A DNA stretch of 64,000 nt, taken from NCBI RefSeq assembly GCF_000208745.1, contig NC_030854.1, positions 1,333,539 through 1,397,538 of the forward strand. The letters run 5' to 3'. This document shows, piece by piece, positions 13,293-24,193 of this stretch; the stretch's first letter is position 1, and every line of letters begins with the position of its first letter. Source of the stretch: Theobroma cacao (taxonomy: Eukaryota; Streptophyta; Magnoliopsida; Malvales; Malvaceae). A program made the position numbers and the translations under genes. The notes under the pieces were generated by a model. That model ran no database searches, was not told the origin of the DNA, and saw only the letters and a list, made by a program, of their open reading frames with translations.

Positions 13293-15171
13293 AAAATGTT
13301 CAGAGGAAAAAAGCTTTCTGGTCATTATTTTAATTGGATAGTATTATACTAACAAAGTGTCACTATAGATGAGCCAATATTTATTACCAGAATGCAAAGC
13401 TGAAACAAGAGTAGTCCGAAATGATTGTCTTCTTTTACGGTGTAAGATCTATGCCCATCAAATTTGCAGTGTATATTTCCATTTAGAAATGTCGACCGAC
13501 ATAGAGATCGTTGGTGTATAATTCTTCTGTAAATTTATAATTTACATGATAAAAAATATATACATTTTGAGGCCATCAAATCAAGGCTGGCCTTAGAATG
13601 TGCTTTTGAGTGTGCAGGAATGCCGTACGATTCAAAATATGCACCATATCACCAGTATCATCGGCATCGCGGTGGAGGATGATGAATGCTGCTTCATCAT
13701 TTCCCATCAGTTTCGCCTGTGAGGCTGTGGAAGTGACCATTGCACTGGAATTCTTGATTTGTTGAAGATGGCAAATCCATTTTCAATGTAGGTGGTGTAT
13801 GCCATCGAAAGACGGTACTCTGTCATGAGATGGCTAACGAGCAAACCTCGTCCTGTCATCTATAATAGCATCTGCCAGGGCACCTAACAATTTAGGTTGG
13901 AAGCCTTTTTTCAGTGATTTTTTGTCATTGTCAAGCTTACCCAAAACAAAGGGTGGAAAATATACCCCGCTCTTGACCACCGCAAGCCTCTAGGTTGATG
14001 GTCAGTAGTCAGGTACTCACCCCCTGACAGATAAGGTGTCTTAACATTTTCAAAGATTCCACTCCATATTTCCACCAGATTCAGGTTTACGAAATGAAAC
14101 ACTGAGAATGCAATGTAAAACAGGTTCGGCAATCGGGTTTAAAATGATTAAACACTCTGAATAAACATAACCCAGTTGCATGGGATGGATTGGTAGGTGG
14201 TCTCACCCGGTGGCAGTGCTTTTCTTTTCAACCTTTCATTATCATTATCAGTATTAAAATCCATGATGGCTACTATTGTTTACGCTGAGGGCAGGCAGAG
14301 GCCAGGGGCAAAGGGCAGGCCCTCGATTTCCCACTTTTTCTTTGGGGCCCCCGAAGGAGGCGGGCGAGATAGAGAGAGAGAAAGGGGTTACTTTGCTTTG
14401 GTTCAGAGTTCAGAACTTGAGACAGACAGACACAGAGAAAGAGAGAGAGGAAAGAAGAGTGTGGTCCACTGCTAGATTGGTGAAAGCTGTGTGAAGTGGA
14501 AAGAGAGCCAAAGGCGCATGCTTTTGCCAAAAAACTTGGTTTGATGTTTGAGCTTAAAAATCATAAAAGGAGGTTTCTTTGCTTTTTCTCTTTATATCCT
14601 GGCAAATGTATATGATGATAGGAGCAGATTGCAATCCAGCAGTTAGGTTAGGCATCTAATCATGTTTTAATTTTGCAGGGTTAATCAAGGTTGGTAAAGG
14701 AGAAAGTAAAACCTCTGGCCAGACAAAAGCTGGCGGGTGATTCGAGGTAGGCTTCAGTCTAGCATTAAAGGAGCTTTTGCTCATTTGGGGTCCTTCTTCA
14801 TTTTAGGGGACATTGTTCATCTGCCTCATTCACATATTTTCTCTCCTTTTTAGAGCTCAAATGGTAACCCAAACCAATCTAATTCGTACCGGAGTAAAAA
14901 TTCTGTACAAATTGTAATTTTTTTTTTTAAAATACAATGTGTCATGCTTGAAAAGTTAAAATTATGAGCTATATATGGAGTTTATTTAATAAAAAATCAT
15001 GATTTAATTACATATAAAAAGACTAGGATTAGCCTTTTCTTTTCTTTCACACTAACTCTTGGTTAAATCTCAAATTCTAGTTTAAAACCTTCCAATTCAA
15101 ATATTTAAAATATAATATAAAATTTATGAAACTAGATAAGATTAAGTAATAGGGCCTATGAAAGCCCATTA

Positions 15172-15375
15172 TGATTTGGATTGATACAACCTGCTTTCAC
15201 TGTGCAATTTATTCAAAAGCCCAAACCATCAATGGGCTGAAACTTTGTAGTTGTGTTTTCCATTGGCCCATTGTAGGACCACGAAGATGTATTAGGCCAT
15301 AGCCCTTTACTTCCATGGGCAAATGGAGGTAAAGCCCAAGCAAAAATTGGGTTAGCATAAAAGCTTGCATTGGGC
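15172..15375. promoter_or_regulatory. Cluster of six site II-type (TGGGCY/RGCCCA) motifs
   Basis: RGCCCA or TGGGCY occurs near 15172, 15218, 15233, 15265, 15332 and 15370, six hits in about 205 bp of otherwise AT-rich DNA. Site II elements bind TCP factors and are common in promoters of ribosomal-protein and mitochondrial-protein genes. The nearest known gene downstream is the mitochondrial carrier, 1.9 kb away. The cluster may be a distal promoter, the promoter of an unseen transcript, or the remains of a transposon rich in this motif. Confidence 0.35.
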
Positions 15376-15980
15376 TTTATACATCTTTTCTCGATAAACT
15401 CTTAAGAACATTCACTCGAATTCATTATAACTCTACTTAATGTAAAATATAGATTTATAAAGTGTTAACATTAATTTATTTTTAAAACTTAAAAACTCAT
15501 TTTTATAATATAAAAGTTAAAAATAAAACTTGACGTGGCTAAAAAATTTAAAACCATACGTACAAATTAAAATCCTAATCGAATAAAATTTTAAATTCTA
15601 ATTCAACCAAAACTCGACAAATAAGAAAGTATTTTGTACTTCAAAAATATAAGAATCACATTGACTTGAAGTTTGATATGCAAGTTCTCATCTTAATTCA
15701 AAACAATTCCAAAAACTTTCATGACAATTGAGCTCACTTATTTTAATTAAAAGTCTCTAAACAAGGTTGCCTCCTTCTTCACATTTACTTTGTACTTTGA
15801 AGGAAAATCAGTTGAAGCACTAAAGTCATATGTTTAACATGGAATTTGGAAGTCAACATCTCATCATTCAGATGAGGGGCTACAAAAAATAAATGCCTTT
15901 GGTAACATGGAAAATGTGCATGCAATTCCATGTGCTACACATGAAAAATACCTTTCAATTTGATGAGAAATGCATAGTTT

Positions 15981-16005
15981 TTATTATTATTATTATTATT
16001 ATTAT
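15981..16005. repeat. (TTA)n microsatellite
   Basis: About eight uninterrupted TTA units in non-coding DNA. Confidence 0.95.
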
Positions 16006-16793
16006 TTTCAATTGCAAGGTCATTATTCACAAATATTTTCTTGGAAAATAAGATACCATTACACTCAAAATTCAATAATCATACACCTTTTTGTACCTTT
16101 TGTGGTTGGATGTTATTTTCATGACATCAAGATGAAAGTTTCCATAAAAGAAGATGTAAACCATCAAAATCCCAGCTACACACATTTATGAGAAATTGAT
16201 TATTGAGCAAACAAAAAAAAAAAGAAATTTGTGAGAGATTGGTTAAGCCCTAAATCTTAAATTCTAAACCTTTACATTCAGTATTCAACTATCCTAAACC
16301 TTTTTGTATTTTTTTATAATGATTTTAATAATTTTGAGAAATAATAAAGGAAAAAACAAATAAGCACCTTTTATATATAGATTTATATTTAATATATTAT
16401 TAGTATGTAATAGTTATATACTATTATTTAATCACGAAATACCACTTGATAAATGTATAAAGATAAAAAAATTAAAAAGTCTTATAAAAAAATATTTTTA
16501 AAATGATGGGTATTTATTTTTAAACTTTTTAATTTTTATATTTATTTATTTATTAATAAAGTGATAACATTTAGTTCAATAATAATGTATCGAACCTATA
16601 CAATGATGATGTATCAAATACTAATCATATATATATATATATATGTATAATATATTTATTTATTTGATTGAATGATATTAATCCAAATGCAATTGGCCAT
16701 TGAAAAAGTTAAAAGGATCAAGTTAAAAATTTTAAATTTCTAGCAAGTGGAGAGAACAACTCCAACTAGGAAAGCATTGAACATATAAATTAA

Positions 16794-16795
<2 letters not shown>

Positions 16796-16834
<39 letters not shown>
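16796..16834. repeat. (AT)n microsatellite
   Basis: About 19 AT dinucleotide units, 430 bp upstream of the carrier start. A shorter AT run lies at 16627-16644. Confidence 0.95.
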
Positions 16835-16837
<3 letters not shown>

Positions 16838-17260
16838 AACAAAAAAAAAGGTTTTCAATTTGAGAAATAAATAGTACAATAATTGAAATAAAAGAATCCT
16901 AAGAAGGAGATATAAAAGCTAAAGAAGAGGAATTAATAATAACAATAAAGAAAAACCCTTTGAAATATGTTTCGTCCAAATTACGCAGTGGACAGTATAT
17001 TCCAAAATCCCAAGCTTGGCCAAAACTACAAAACCCCTTCTCTTTCTGTCCCCATTAGGGTTCTTTTAGGGTTTCTCCAATTAATTGTTTTTTTTTCCCC
17101 TTTTCAAACTTTACCCAACCGAGCAAATGACTTCCCTCTTTACATTGCCTTGATTTTTCCGACTTCCTTCCTTAAAACCCATGCAACATCAAACCCCATA
17201 AACCAAGAATTCCCCCTAAAAAAAAAAGTTAAAAAAAGGAGAGAGCTTTGAGATATTGTT

Positions 17261-19755
17261 ATGAATATGGAGGCAAGAGTTGGGGTGGTGGTTGAAGGAG
17301 GCCAAAGGGCTTTGAATTCAGCCCACGGAACTGTCGTAGATGCTGGGGCTAGAAAGTTTTTACAGCATCAGCATCAGCAACAGCAACATGGGCATTCTTC
17401 AAAGCAGGGCTTGAATCCGCAGATTGGGACTATTCAACAGCTTCTTGCTGGTGGTATTGCCGGTGCCTTTAGCAAGACTTGTACGGCTCCTCTTGCTCGT
17501 CTCACCATCTTATTTCAGGTCTGGTTTTACGGTTTGCTTGTTTAATCTTTGGAAATGTTGATTCTTTTTATTGTTTATAGGTGGTAATTTGATCTGGGTA
17601 TTTCGCAAATTTGTTGATATTTTTCGTTTAACTGGAGCTGGGGGTTGGGGAAATGGTGTTTCTTTATGTAGGGTTGCGTTTAGTTTCTGGGACTTTTTAA
17701 TGGAAAATTGTACCTTTGAAAAATTGCTCGCAAATTGTATTTTATGGTCTCAATTCAAAAAAATGAGGTAAATGAGGAGAAAATTATTCAGATGGCGTGG
17801 GAAGTCAAATTTCTTGTCTGTTTACTCAGTTTTCTTTTTTGGAAAAAAAGTTCATTAAAACAGGCAAATTTTTTTTTTAAATCTATGGTAACTCAACATT
17901 GCGTGGCTCTGCAAATGATTTTGGATGAAGGGATCAATCTATGTTCACTAATTGTATAGGCATGAGGGTTACATGTAACATGAGATAACAGAGTAATATT
18001 GGCAGCTTAATGACTTTGAATGATATATTTTTTTAATATCTGTCATGAATTAACATGCCGCTTACTGTTATATTTAGCATGAGAATGTGTTCTACCTTAA
18101 CATTGACTGCTGAATGATCTCTTCTTTTCTCAGGTGCAAGGAATGCACTCAGATGTATCAGCATTGAGCAAGGCTAGCATATGGCGTGAGGCTTCACGCA
18201 TTATGAATGAAGAAGGGGTCAGAGCATTTTGGAAAGGCAATATGGTTACCATTGCTCATCGTCTTCCCTATTCCTCTGTCAACTTCTATGCCTATGAACG
18301 CTACAAGAGTGTATGTTCTGATTATCTTAGTTATGACTTTGTATTTTTCCCAACAATCTTTTTCAATTCACTCATTCCTTTGTTTGTTTGTTTGTTTTAT
18401 TTTTTTTGCAGTTCTTGCAATCTATTCTCGGCCTTGAAGATCAAAGGGGAAATGCCAGTGCTGACCTCTGTGTTCACTTTGTAGGCGGTGGGTTGGCTGG
18501 AATGACTGCTGCCTCAGCTACATATCCACTGGATCTTGTAAGGACACGTCTTGCAGCACAGGTAATATTAGTAATACCTGAGTGAATAAGGCAATTGCAT
18601 TTGCTGTTGCCTACTCTTTGAAATTGCTTCCCATTTAATATATACTATGTTTTGTTATTTTTCTTACCCTCCAATTTAACTATTCTTCTGAACTTTGCAG
18701 AGAAATGCAATATACTACAGAGGTATTTGGCATGCTTTTCATACCATTTGCAGGGATGAGGGAATATTTGGCTTGTATAAAGGACTTGGAGCAACATTAT
18801 TGGTATATTTACTGTTCTTTTTTAAATTTTGTACTTTCCCATCTCATTGTCTATAATTGCTGCTGCGGTGCTGTATGTGATGCAGGGTGTTGGACCAAGT
18901 ATAGCAATAAGCTTTTCAGTATATGAGTCTTTGAGATCTTATTGGCAGTTGCAAAGGTAAAAATTCTTATTGGTTTAGATTGATCAATAGCATGTGCTCT
19001 TTTGTGTTTGTTGTCTCTGCTTGGTGCTCAAGCTGTAACCTGTTTGAAATTTCTATGATTTGACATTAGGCCTGATGATTCCACTATCATGGTTAGTCTT
19101 GCCTGTGGCAGTCTCTCAGGCATTGCATCATCAACAGGTTAGTAATCTGCAACCTGTCCTTTGGTTTGATTCTCTCCACTCTATTTTCGTATAGTTGGGT
19201 TAAGGGGTTTCATTTCCCTCAGTTGAGTGGTCTAAGATTTTCGTGCTGAATGTTTTTGGTACTTATTTACTCAAGGTGATACACCACAATGGTTAGAACT
19301 TGAGATTTTCAATGTGGAGATCTCAAGTTCATACCATGTGAATTGTGGGGAGGAGTTGGAGTTTATAAATGTTACTTTTGTTCTGTAGCCCAAAGCACAA
19401 TGGGCATCTTCAGATAGAAAAAAATAAATATATCAATGATTGAGTACTAGTAATTATTTAGAAGCTATTTCTGATATCTGCATGACTTTTTTTTATTCAA
19501 TGATAATTTACAGCAACATTTCCTATCGATCTTGTGAGGAGACGTATGCAATTGGAAGGGGTTGCAGGGCGAGCCCGTGTTTATACAACTGGGTTGTTTG
19601 GGACTTTCAGGCATATAATCCAGTCTGAAGGCCTTCGTGGCTTGTATAGAGGGATTTTGCCCGAGTACTACAAGGTGGTTCCTGGTGTAGGCATTGTCTT
19701 CATGACGTATGAGACATTGAAGATGCTTCTATCACGCATCCCTACCAGTTATTAG
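17261..19755 (+). CDS. Mitochondrial carrier family (SLC25-type) protein
   Basis: This is an inner-membrane solute exchanger built from three tandem carrier repeats of about 100 residues. Seven exons join in frame: 17261-17518, 18134-18310, 18412-18561, 18701-18802, 18886-18956, 19070-19137 and 19514-19755. The product is 355 aa. A hydrophilic, Gln/His-rich N-terminus (QHQHQQQQHGHSSKQ) precedes repeat 1. Signature motifs of the Px[DE]xx[KR] type are clear in repeat 2 (YPLDLVRTRL) and repeat 3 (FPIDLVRRRM). Repeat 1 has APLARLTILFQ, where the acidic residue is replaced by alanine. I recall the same repeat-1 change in the plant subgroup with At2g37890, At3g53940 and At3g55640, which sits near the CoA/adenine-nucleotide carriers. 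The substrate cannot be named from sequence. A second ATG lies two codons in (17267). Confidence 0.95.
19275..19430 (+). mobile_element. Possible tRNA-derived SINE in the last carrier intron
   Basis: Within the intron between carrier exons 6 and 7, TGGTTAGAACTT (19290-19301) resembles a pol III A box. AAGTTCATACC (19325-19335) resembles a weakened B box at tRNA-like spacing. An A-rich end follows near 19420-19435. I could not define target-site duplications. Confidence 0.35.
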
Positions 19756-22395
19756 CTTCATCCTGGACTCCACTTTTCTGCCGTACATTGTGTCTGTGAA
19801 CTCTTGTTAGTCATTGAGTTCTCAAGACAACAAGGAAACCAAAACAATTGGGTAAAAAATGCAGTCAGTTAAAAATAGAAAGTAGGTAAACAAATTGTTC
19901 TTTCTATGGTATTAGTTGAGAAACCATGGTGGTAAATTTTGCGGTTGCTGCCATGGGTATTTTTTTCATGTATAGGTAATTAGCACTGTGAGAGTGATGA
20001 TAAGTGTATCAACTATCTAGTTTCAGTATACTTAGGCCTTTAACATTCAGAGAATTAGCAATCATTGATGATCATGTCATGATCACAGTTTTGTATGCGA
20101 CTTGTTTCTTACCTGCCTCTGCAGGTCAAGCTGACTGCCAGTGTTCAATTCCTTTGTATTTGAAGTGATATTATATTACAAATTGGTTATTGACGAAAAA
20201 CCAATGTGCATTTATGCTACTATTCCTGTCTTTCCATTTAAGAAACTTAGCATTTGAAAAGGAGAATCTCATCCTATTAGGAACTTGAAGGTGTCTGGAA
20301 AGAATTTTCTCAAATTTCTGCTGCCAAGTGCTAAGCCTTTTCTCAGCCTACGCATTATTATAAATATAATTGACATAATAAATGTATAAATAAAATATTC
20401 CCAATCAAAAGTTCAAAAGGTTTTTATCCCACCATTTTGATCTTGTTCCACCAGAATGGAAGGGCAGAAAAAAATGAAAAGAAGAGACGAAGAAAGATTA
20501 CTCTTCATGAAACTGTGAAGTCATGCTAGAATGTATATTACCCTGTTTTAAGTATGTAGCTGTTGGGGTGAAGGAAAGGGCTATAGGAGGTTGCTCGCAC
20601 TTTGATTAGAAACAAAGCGATCATCATTTCTCTGGATTGACACATCCTGTTTCATGACAATAGAAGCCGTATTTTTATATATTTTCCAGGTCCCTGATTG
20701 GAGGGCCTGGCAAGAACAAAGAGGACCACCGGATTGCATACACAACAGTGACATATCACAGTGTAGCAAGTGTTGGGGTTAAGTTGTTAGCATAAGATGC
20801 ATGCAGGTGGAAAGCAACCATGGAATTTATTCTCGGGTCAGAAGTTGCTTTGCTTCTTTCAGCATATTAGCAGAAAAAGGAATGTTCAAGGCTTTCTTTC
20901 AGCATATTGCTGCTTCAGAAAACACAGATGAAATCAGACACGTTCTACCATTTCCCTGTCCACCAGCGTGATGTTGACCCATCAGATGATGATTGATGAC
21001 TGCTCATGACATCCGAAGCGACATAATATTCTCAAGGGAAGGAAATCCTGGTGAAGGCAGCAACAGCTTGTGTTTGGCTGCACACCATTATAAGTTTTGC
21101 TGCGATTCGATTGGTGGCATTCAACTTCGGATGGTTCCCAGAGGAGAGGCCAATTCCATCTGCTTAAATACACTATCGAAAACTGCAGCTTTTGGGCAGC
21201 TGTGTAGAAAAACTGATCAAATCAAAGGTCCCTCGAGAAATATTGCTATGATACCATGTAGAAAAACTCAAAGAAAGCAGAATGAAGAGGATGAACAGAG
21301 CAAGGAAATGGAATCAACAAACTGGATTCCTATTTTTCATTCTCATATTTATGTTTTTCACACATTAACAATAAACTAATTTTTTCTTAAAAGTCGATAT
21401 TCAAAAATGCAAAACTCTAAGGAATATAGCTGGGCACAGTATTCTAAACATGGAATTCTGTACCAACAACAGTTTTCAGACTACAACTATAAAAACAATA
21501 ACCAAAAAAAGGAAAAGAGAGGAATAAAATACATAGACATCAACGGCTTACAAACAAGAACAAAATGACAAAAGCTAGGCTGCGTTTCTACATACAAATA
21601 AAAACATCTTGCTTGTTGTTACAAGTTAAGGCATGAATCACTTTGTTACACCTCAAAGCATGAATCACTTCATCAGTAGTTGCATGCTAAGCATCCTTTA
21701 TTAGACTTGAATCATTGAAAAACTCGACAAACTATGTATGCATGAAATTAACCTCCTTCACTCCCAACTCATGAACAATCTGCAACATGATGACAAGGGA
21801 ACTGTTGATTATTTAACTCCTTGTTTGAGTCTTGATATGCATACCTCACTTATCTTCCTAGCCAAACAAGCCCTTTGCGAGATGGGGACAGTAAGGTGCC
21901 TTTCAATGGCCAAGAGAATAGAATATGCTACGCACATAAAAGCCGATGTAGACCTGAAACCAGATACTGCATGAACATGTTGGCATTCCTTTTCTTTTAA
22001 ACAGTTTTATTATGTTCGATAGAGAGAGCCACAGAGCCCCAAATTAGAGGATGTGTTCATAAAGCTCAAGATTCTTCAACTGGAAATGTAAGCTTCAAGC
22101 AGACTAAGACCTTTCTTGTTTCATAGTGATAGGTTTTTGGCAAAAGAATTTTCTTTTCCTTCAGTATTTTTCAATAGTGTTATAATAAATTGAAAGAGAA
22201 CCTTTGATAAGTAGCCATGGAAGATCTCCGGTCATGAGGAAAAAGCAGTCAAGATCATCACGCCATCATTGTCTATGAAAAGTAAGGCCATCATTGGTTT
22301 AAGAAGAACAGAATCAACGATGATTCGCATCGAAGCACCTTATCCCCCTTTATTCTATATTTTGGAATAAATCTTATGTTAGCTTTTGGAGCCAT
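19756..22395. other. Intergenic region between the carrier and MIR2111
   Basis: The carrier 3'UTR probably fills the first 300-400 bp. No gene was recognised in the rest. Short ORFs on both strands at 20980-21380 and 21738-21974 have no known domain and no consistent splice structure. A local duplication of CTTTCAGCATATT occurs at about 20855-20925. The last few hundred bases should include the MIR2111 promoter. Confidence 0.45.
21921..21928 (+). promoter_or_regulatory. P1BS-like motif upstream of MIR2111
   Basis: GAATATGC fits the PHR1-binding consensus GNATATNC and lies 580 bp upstream of the MIR2111 hairpin. miR2111 is known to be strongly induced by phosphate starvation. One such octamer in 2 kb can occur by chance, so this is only suggestive. 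Confidence 0.3.
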
Positions 22396-22402
22396 TATAA
22401 AT
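22396..22402 (+). promoter_or_regulatory. TATA box candidate for MIR2111
   Basis: TATAAAT lies about 100 bp upstream of the base of the hairpin. That spacing is normal for a plant pol II miRNA promoter, with transcription expected to start near 22425-22435. Confidence 0.45.
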
Positions 22403-22500
22403 TTCTGTATTCATGCATGGAAGGCCTCAACCTCTGCCTTTGTGTTTTTCCTTCTCTTCCTGTGATCTTCCTTCAACATTTATCTTCTTCCCATAGTAAA

Positions 22501-22606
22501 TATTGGTAAGGACCGGGTAATCTGCATCCTGAGGTTTAGATCTACATGTAATACTTGTTGCATCTAGCCCTCGGGAGTGCAGATTACCTCTTCCTCACTG
22601 GCAATA
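22501..22606 (+). ncRNA. MIR2111: MIR2111 precursor hairpin
   Basis: The 5' arm at 22518-22538 is the canonical 21-nt miR2111-5p as I know it (starts TAATCTGCATCC, ends GAGGTTTA). The 3' arm at about 22567-22588 (starts GCCCTCGGGA, ends GATTACC) is the star strand. TAATCTGCA pairs perfectly with TGCAGATTA. The rest of the duplex pairs with one bulged G on the 3' arm and a few wobbles or mismatches near the loop. The lower stem continues outward: TATTG at 22501 pairs with CAATA at 22602-22606. The loop is about 28 nt. miR2111 is induced by phosphate or nitrogen limitation. It moves from shoot to root and targets a kelch-repeat F-box mRNA (TOO MUCH LOVE in legumes, a related F-box gene in Arabidopsis). 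Confidence 0.94.
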
Positions 22607-23059
22607 CAGAACTAGTCACTCAAACCCTAGGTTTGCACCACTTGAAGTAGTTACACTACGAAGATGATCCGAGGTAACCTACTTTGTATTGCTTAAGAAG
22701 AAAACTGGTTGTGCTTGCATTTGCAGATGAATTTTCTCATTCTCTGGCAGTTCATGCATCGATTGTGCTGAAATTTCTTATTGGTGTTTCTTGAAGGACA
22801 TGATTTTGCAGGTTCAAGTTGTATCAAGCAGTGCAGTTTCTTCGTATACAGACATTACATGACCTAATAGCCTATATACTAGTAATGCGGCCAACACTGA
22901 GAAGTCCAAAACATCTTTGCCATCTTATGTCGAGCATTCTAATTCAAAACCATTTTATTTCCCTTCAAAACTTGAACATTTCTGACATGCTTATAAGATC
23001 CTGCAAGCAATATTCTTGACAAATTTCCTACTTTTATTGCGGAGGTTCTAAGTAAGATA

Positions 23060-23180
23060 TTAATACATAAATTTGTGAATGCCCTTCAGCCTTGGCATAG
23101 GTGGTAGAAGCGATCTGTTGGCTTGAGGGAGTGTAGTTGAATTGGAAAAGGTGTTGGGTTTAAATCCTCCAAAAACTTTA
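23060..23180 (+). mobile_element. Possible SINE fragment beside the dynein light chain 3' end
   Basis: ATAGGTGGTAGAAGCG (23097-23112) and GGGTTTAAATCC (23157-23168) resemble tRNA-type A and B boxes in the right order. The segment lies just past the dynein light chain stop, probably inside its 3'UTR and antisense to it. Ends and target duplications were not resolved. Confidence 0.32.
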
Positions 23181-23195
23181 ATAGTCCTACCATTC

Positions 23196-24189
23196 TTATG
23201 AATCACTTTTCTTGGCTTCCTGCAGCACCCCGATGGCCTCTTCCTTGGTCTCACTGAAGTCACTGCCATCCTTGAAGATGAGAAACTCCATCATCTCCAC
23301 ATGGAAGAAAATAAAACTCCCACACAAATGGGAAATGCAAGATCCGAAGTCTTTTCCAGCCACACAATGCCATGCTGGCCCATACGCTTCATCAAACTTC
23401 TGTTAAAAAGGTTGAATGTTGGCTTAGAAATTAAAATTCCTTTTTCAGAAAAGCGTCATGGAGATTACTTCCCTAACATTCTTTACACATACTATATCTA
23501 TATGTGAGAGAACTTAGGACCAAAAATATCCTAACTTCTTCAATTAAAGTCACTGGATTCTCTTACCCTCATATTTAAAAACCGAGAATTGAGCTGCATC
23601 TATACAGCATACTATAAGGGGCATATGTAAATGTATTACCAAGGTGAAACTGTAGATGATCACATTAAAAATCATTGAAATCCATATGAAGCAAGGTAGG
23701 TAGCATCCTAGAGTACTATTCCAATGATTAGATTTGAGAATAAGTTAAAGGTAAATGGCTAAAGGTGTAGTGATTGGACAGCAGAAATGAAGCTTTGAAT
23801 CTATAGCAAAGTGAAAGCTTTGAATCTTTCTTTAAGCATTGCTATATAAAGAAAACCAACCTTTCTAGTGTGCGTTCGTCATGATAATTTTTGAACATTC
23901 GATCCAAACAAAGATTATACAAATATATATTCATTCTCTTTATGGTGGCGAATTTGTGTTTCTTTAATAAAAAGAATGGAATGGCACTATAATATTCATT
24001 GTTACAGCTTTATGCTACTTCTAACAGAAGGCTCCAGGGTTAAGAATAGACCTGTTTGATGTAATGAGCTATGGACTGGCAGTCTGAAACCTCATGTAGA
24101 TCAAGAGCCTGATATGCTAACTCCATCACACGGCTCTGCATCTCTTCTGGCATATCAGTTTCACGCACTACAGCTTTCCCTTCCAGCAT
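23196..24189 (-). CDS. LC8-type dynein light chain (two exons)
   Basis: This is a small dimeric hub protein of the dynein light chain LC8 family. Plants lack cytoplasmic dynein heavy chains, so plant LC8 proteins probably act as dimerising partners for other proteins. The coding exons are 24189-24052 and 23399-23196 on the minus strand, separated by a 652-bp GT-AG intron. They give 113 aa, from MLEGKAVVRETDMP to EAKKSDS. Family features: RETDMPEEMQ at the N-terminus, CQSIAHYIKQ/KFDEAYGPAWHC across the exon junction, and the beta-strand core GKDFGSCISHLCGSFIFF. The ATG at 24189 follows an acceptor at 24194/24193 (ATAG|GAGG), so a 5'UTR exon must lie further right and was not located. The C-terminus is about 20 residues longer than animal LC8, as in several plant members. 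Confidence 0.92.
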
Positions 24190-24193
24190 CCTC

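Larger units (their letters stand above)
13293..17260. other. Intergenic region between BLH9 and the mitochondrial carrier
   Basis: The first 250-300 bp probably hold the BLH9 3'UTR. No gene was found beyond it. A GC-richer, GA-rich stretch at about 14260-14480 has short ORFs on both strands but nothing recognisable. The stretch 15172-15375 has a cluster of site II motifs (separate entry). Simple repeats lie at 15981-16005, 16627-16644 and 16796-16834. The last 300 bp should include the carrier promoter and leader. Confidence 0.5.

Noticed and set aside
14197..14530. Overlapping ORFs on both strands in a GA-rich, GC-richer patch
   Set aside because: Composition bias (GA/CT repeats) keeps several frames open at once; no domain recognised and the minus-strand one lacks an ATG.
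19142..19163. TAATCTGCAACCTG in a carrier intron, resembling miR2111
   Set aside because: Only 13 of the first 14 bases match, the remainder differs, and no complementary arm lies nearby, so no hairpin can form.
20982..21379. Overlapping plus and minus ORFs (128 and 63 codons)
   Set aside because: No similarity to any family I know and no splice sites that extend either frame into a larger gene.
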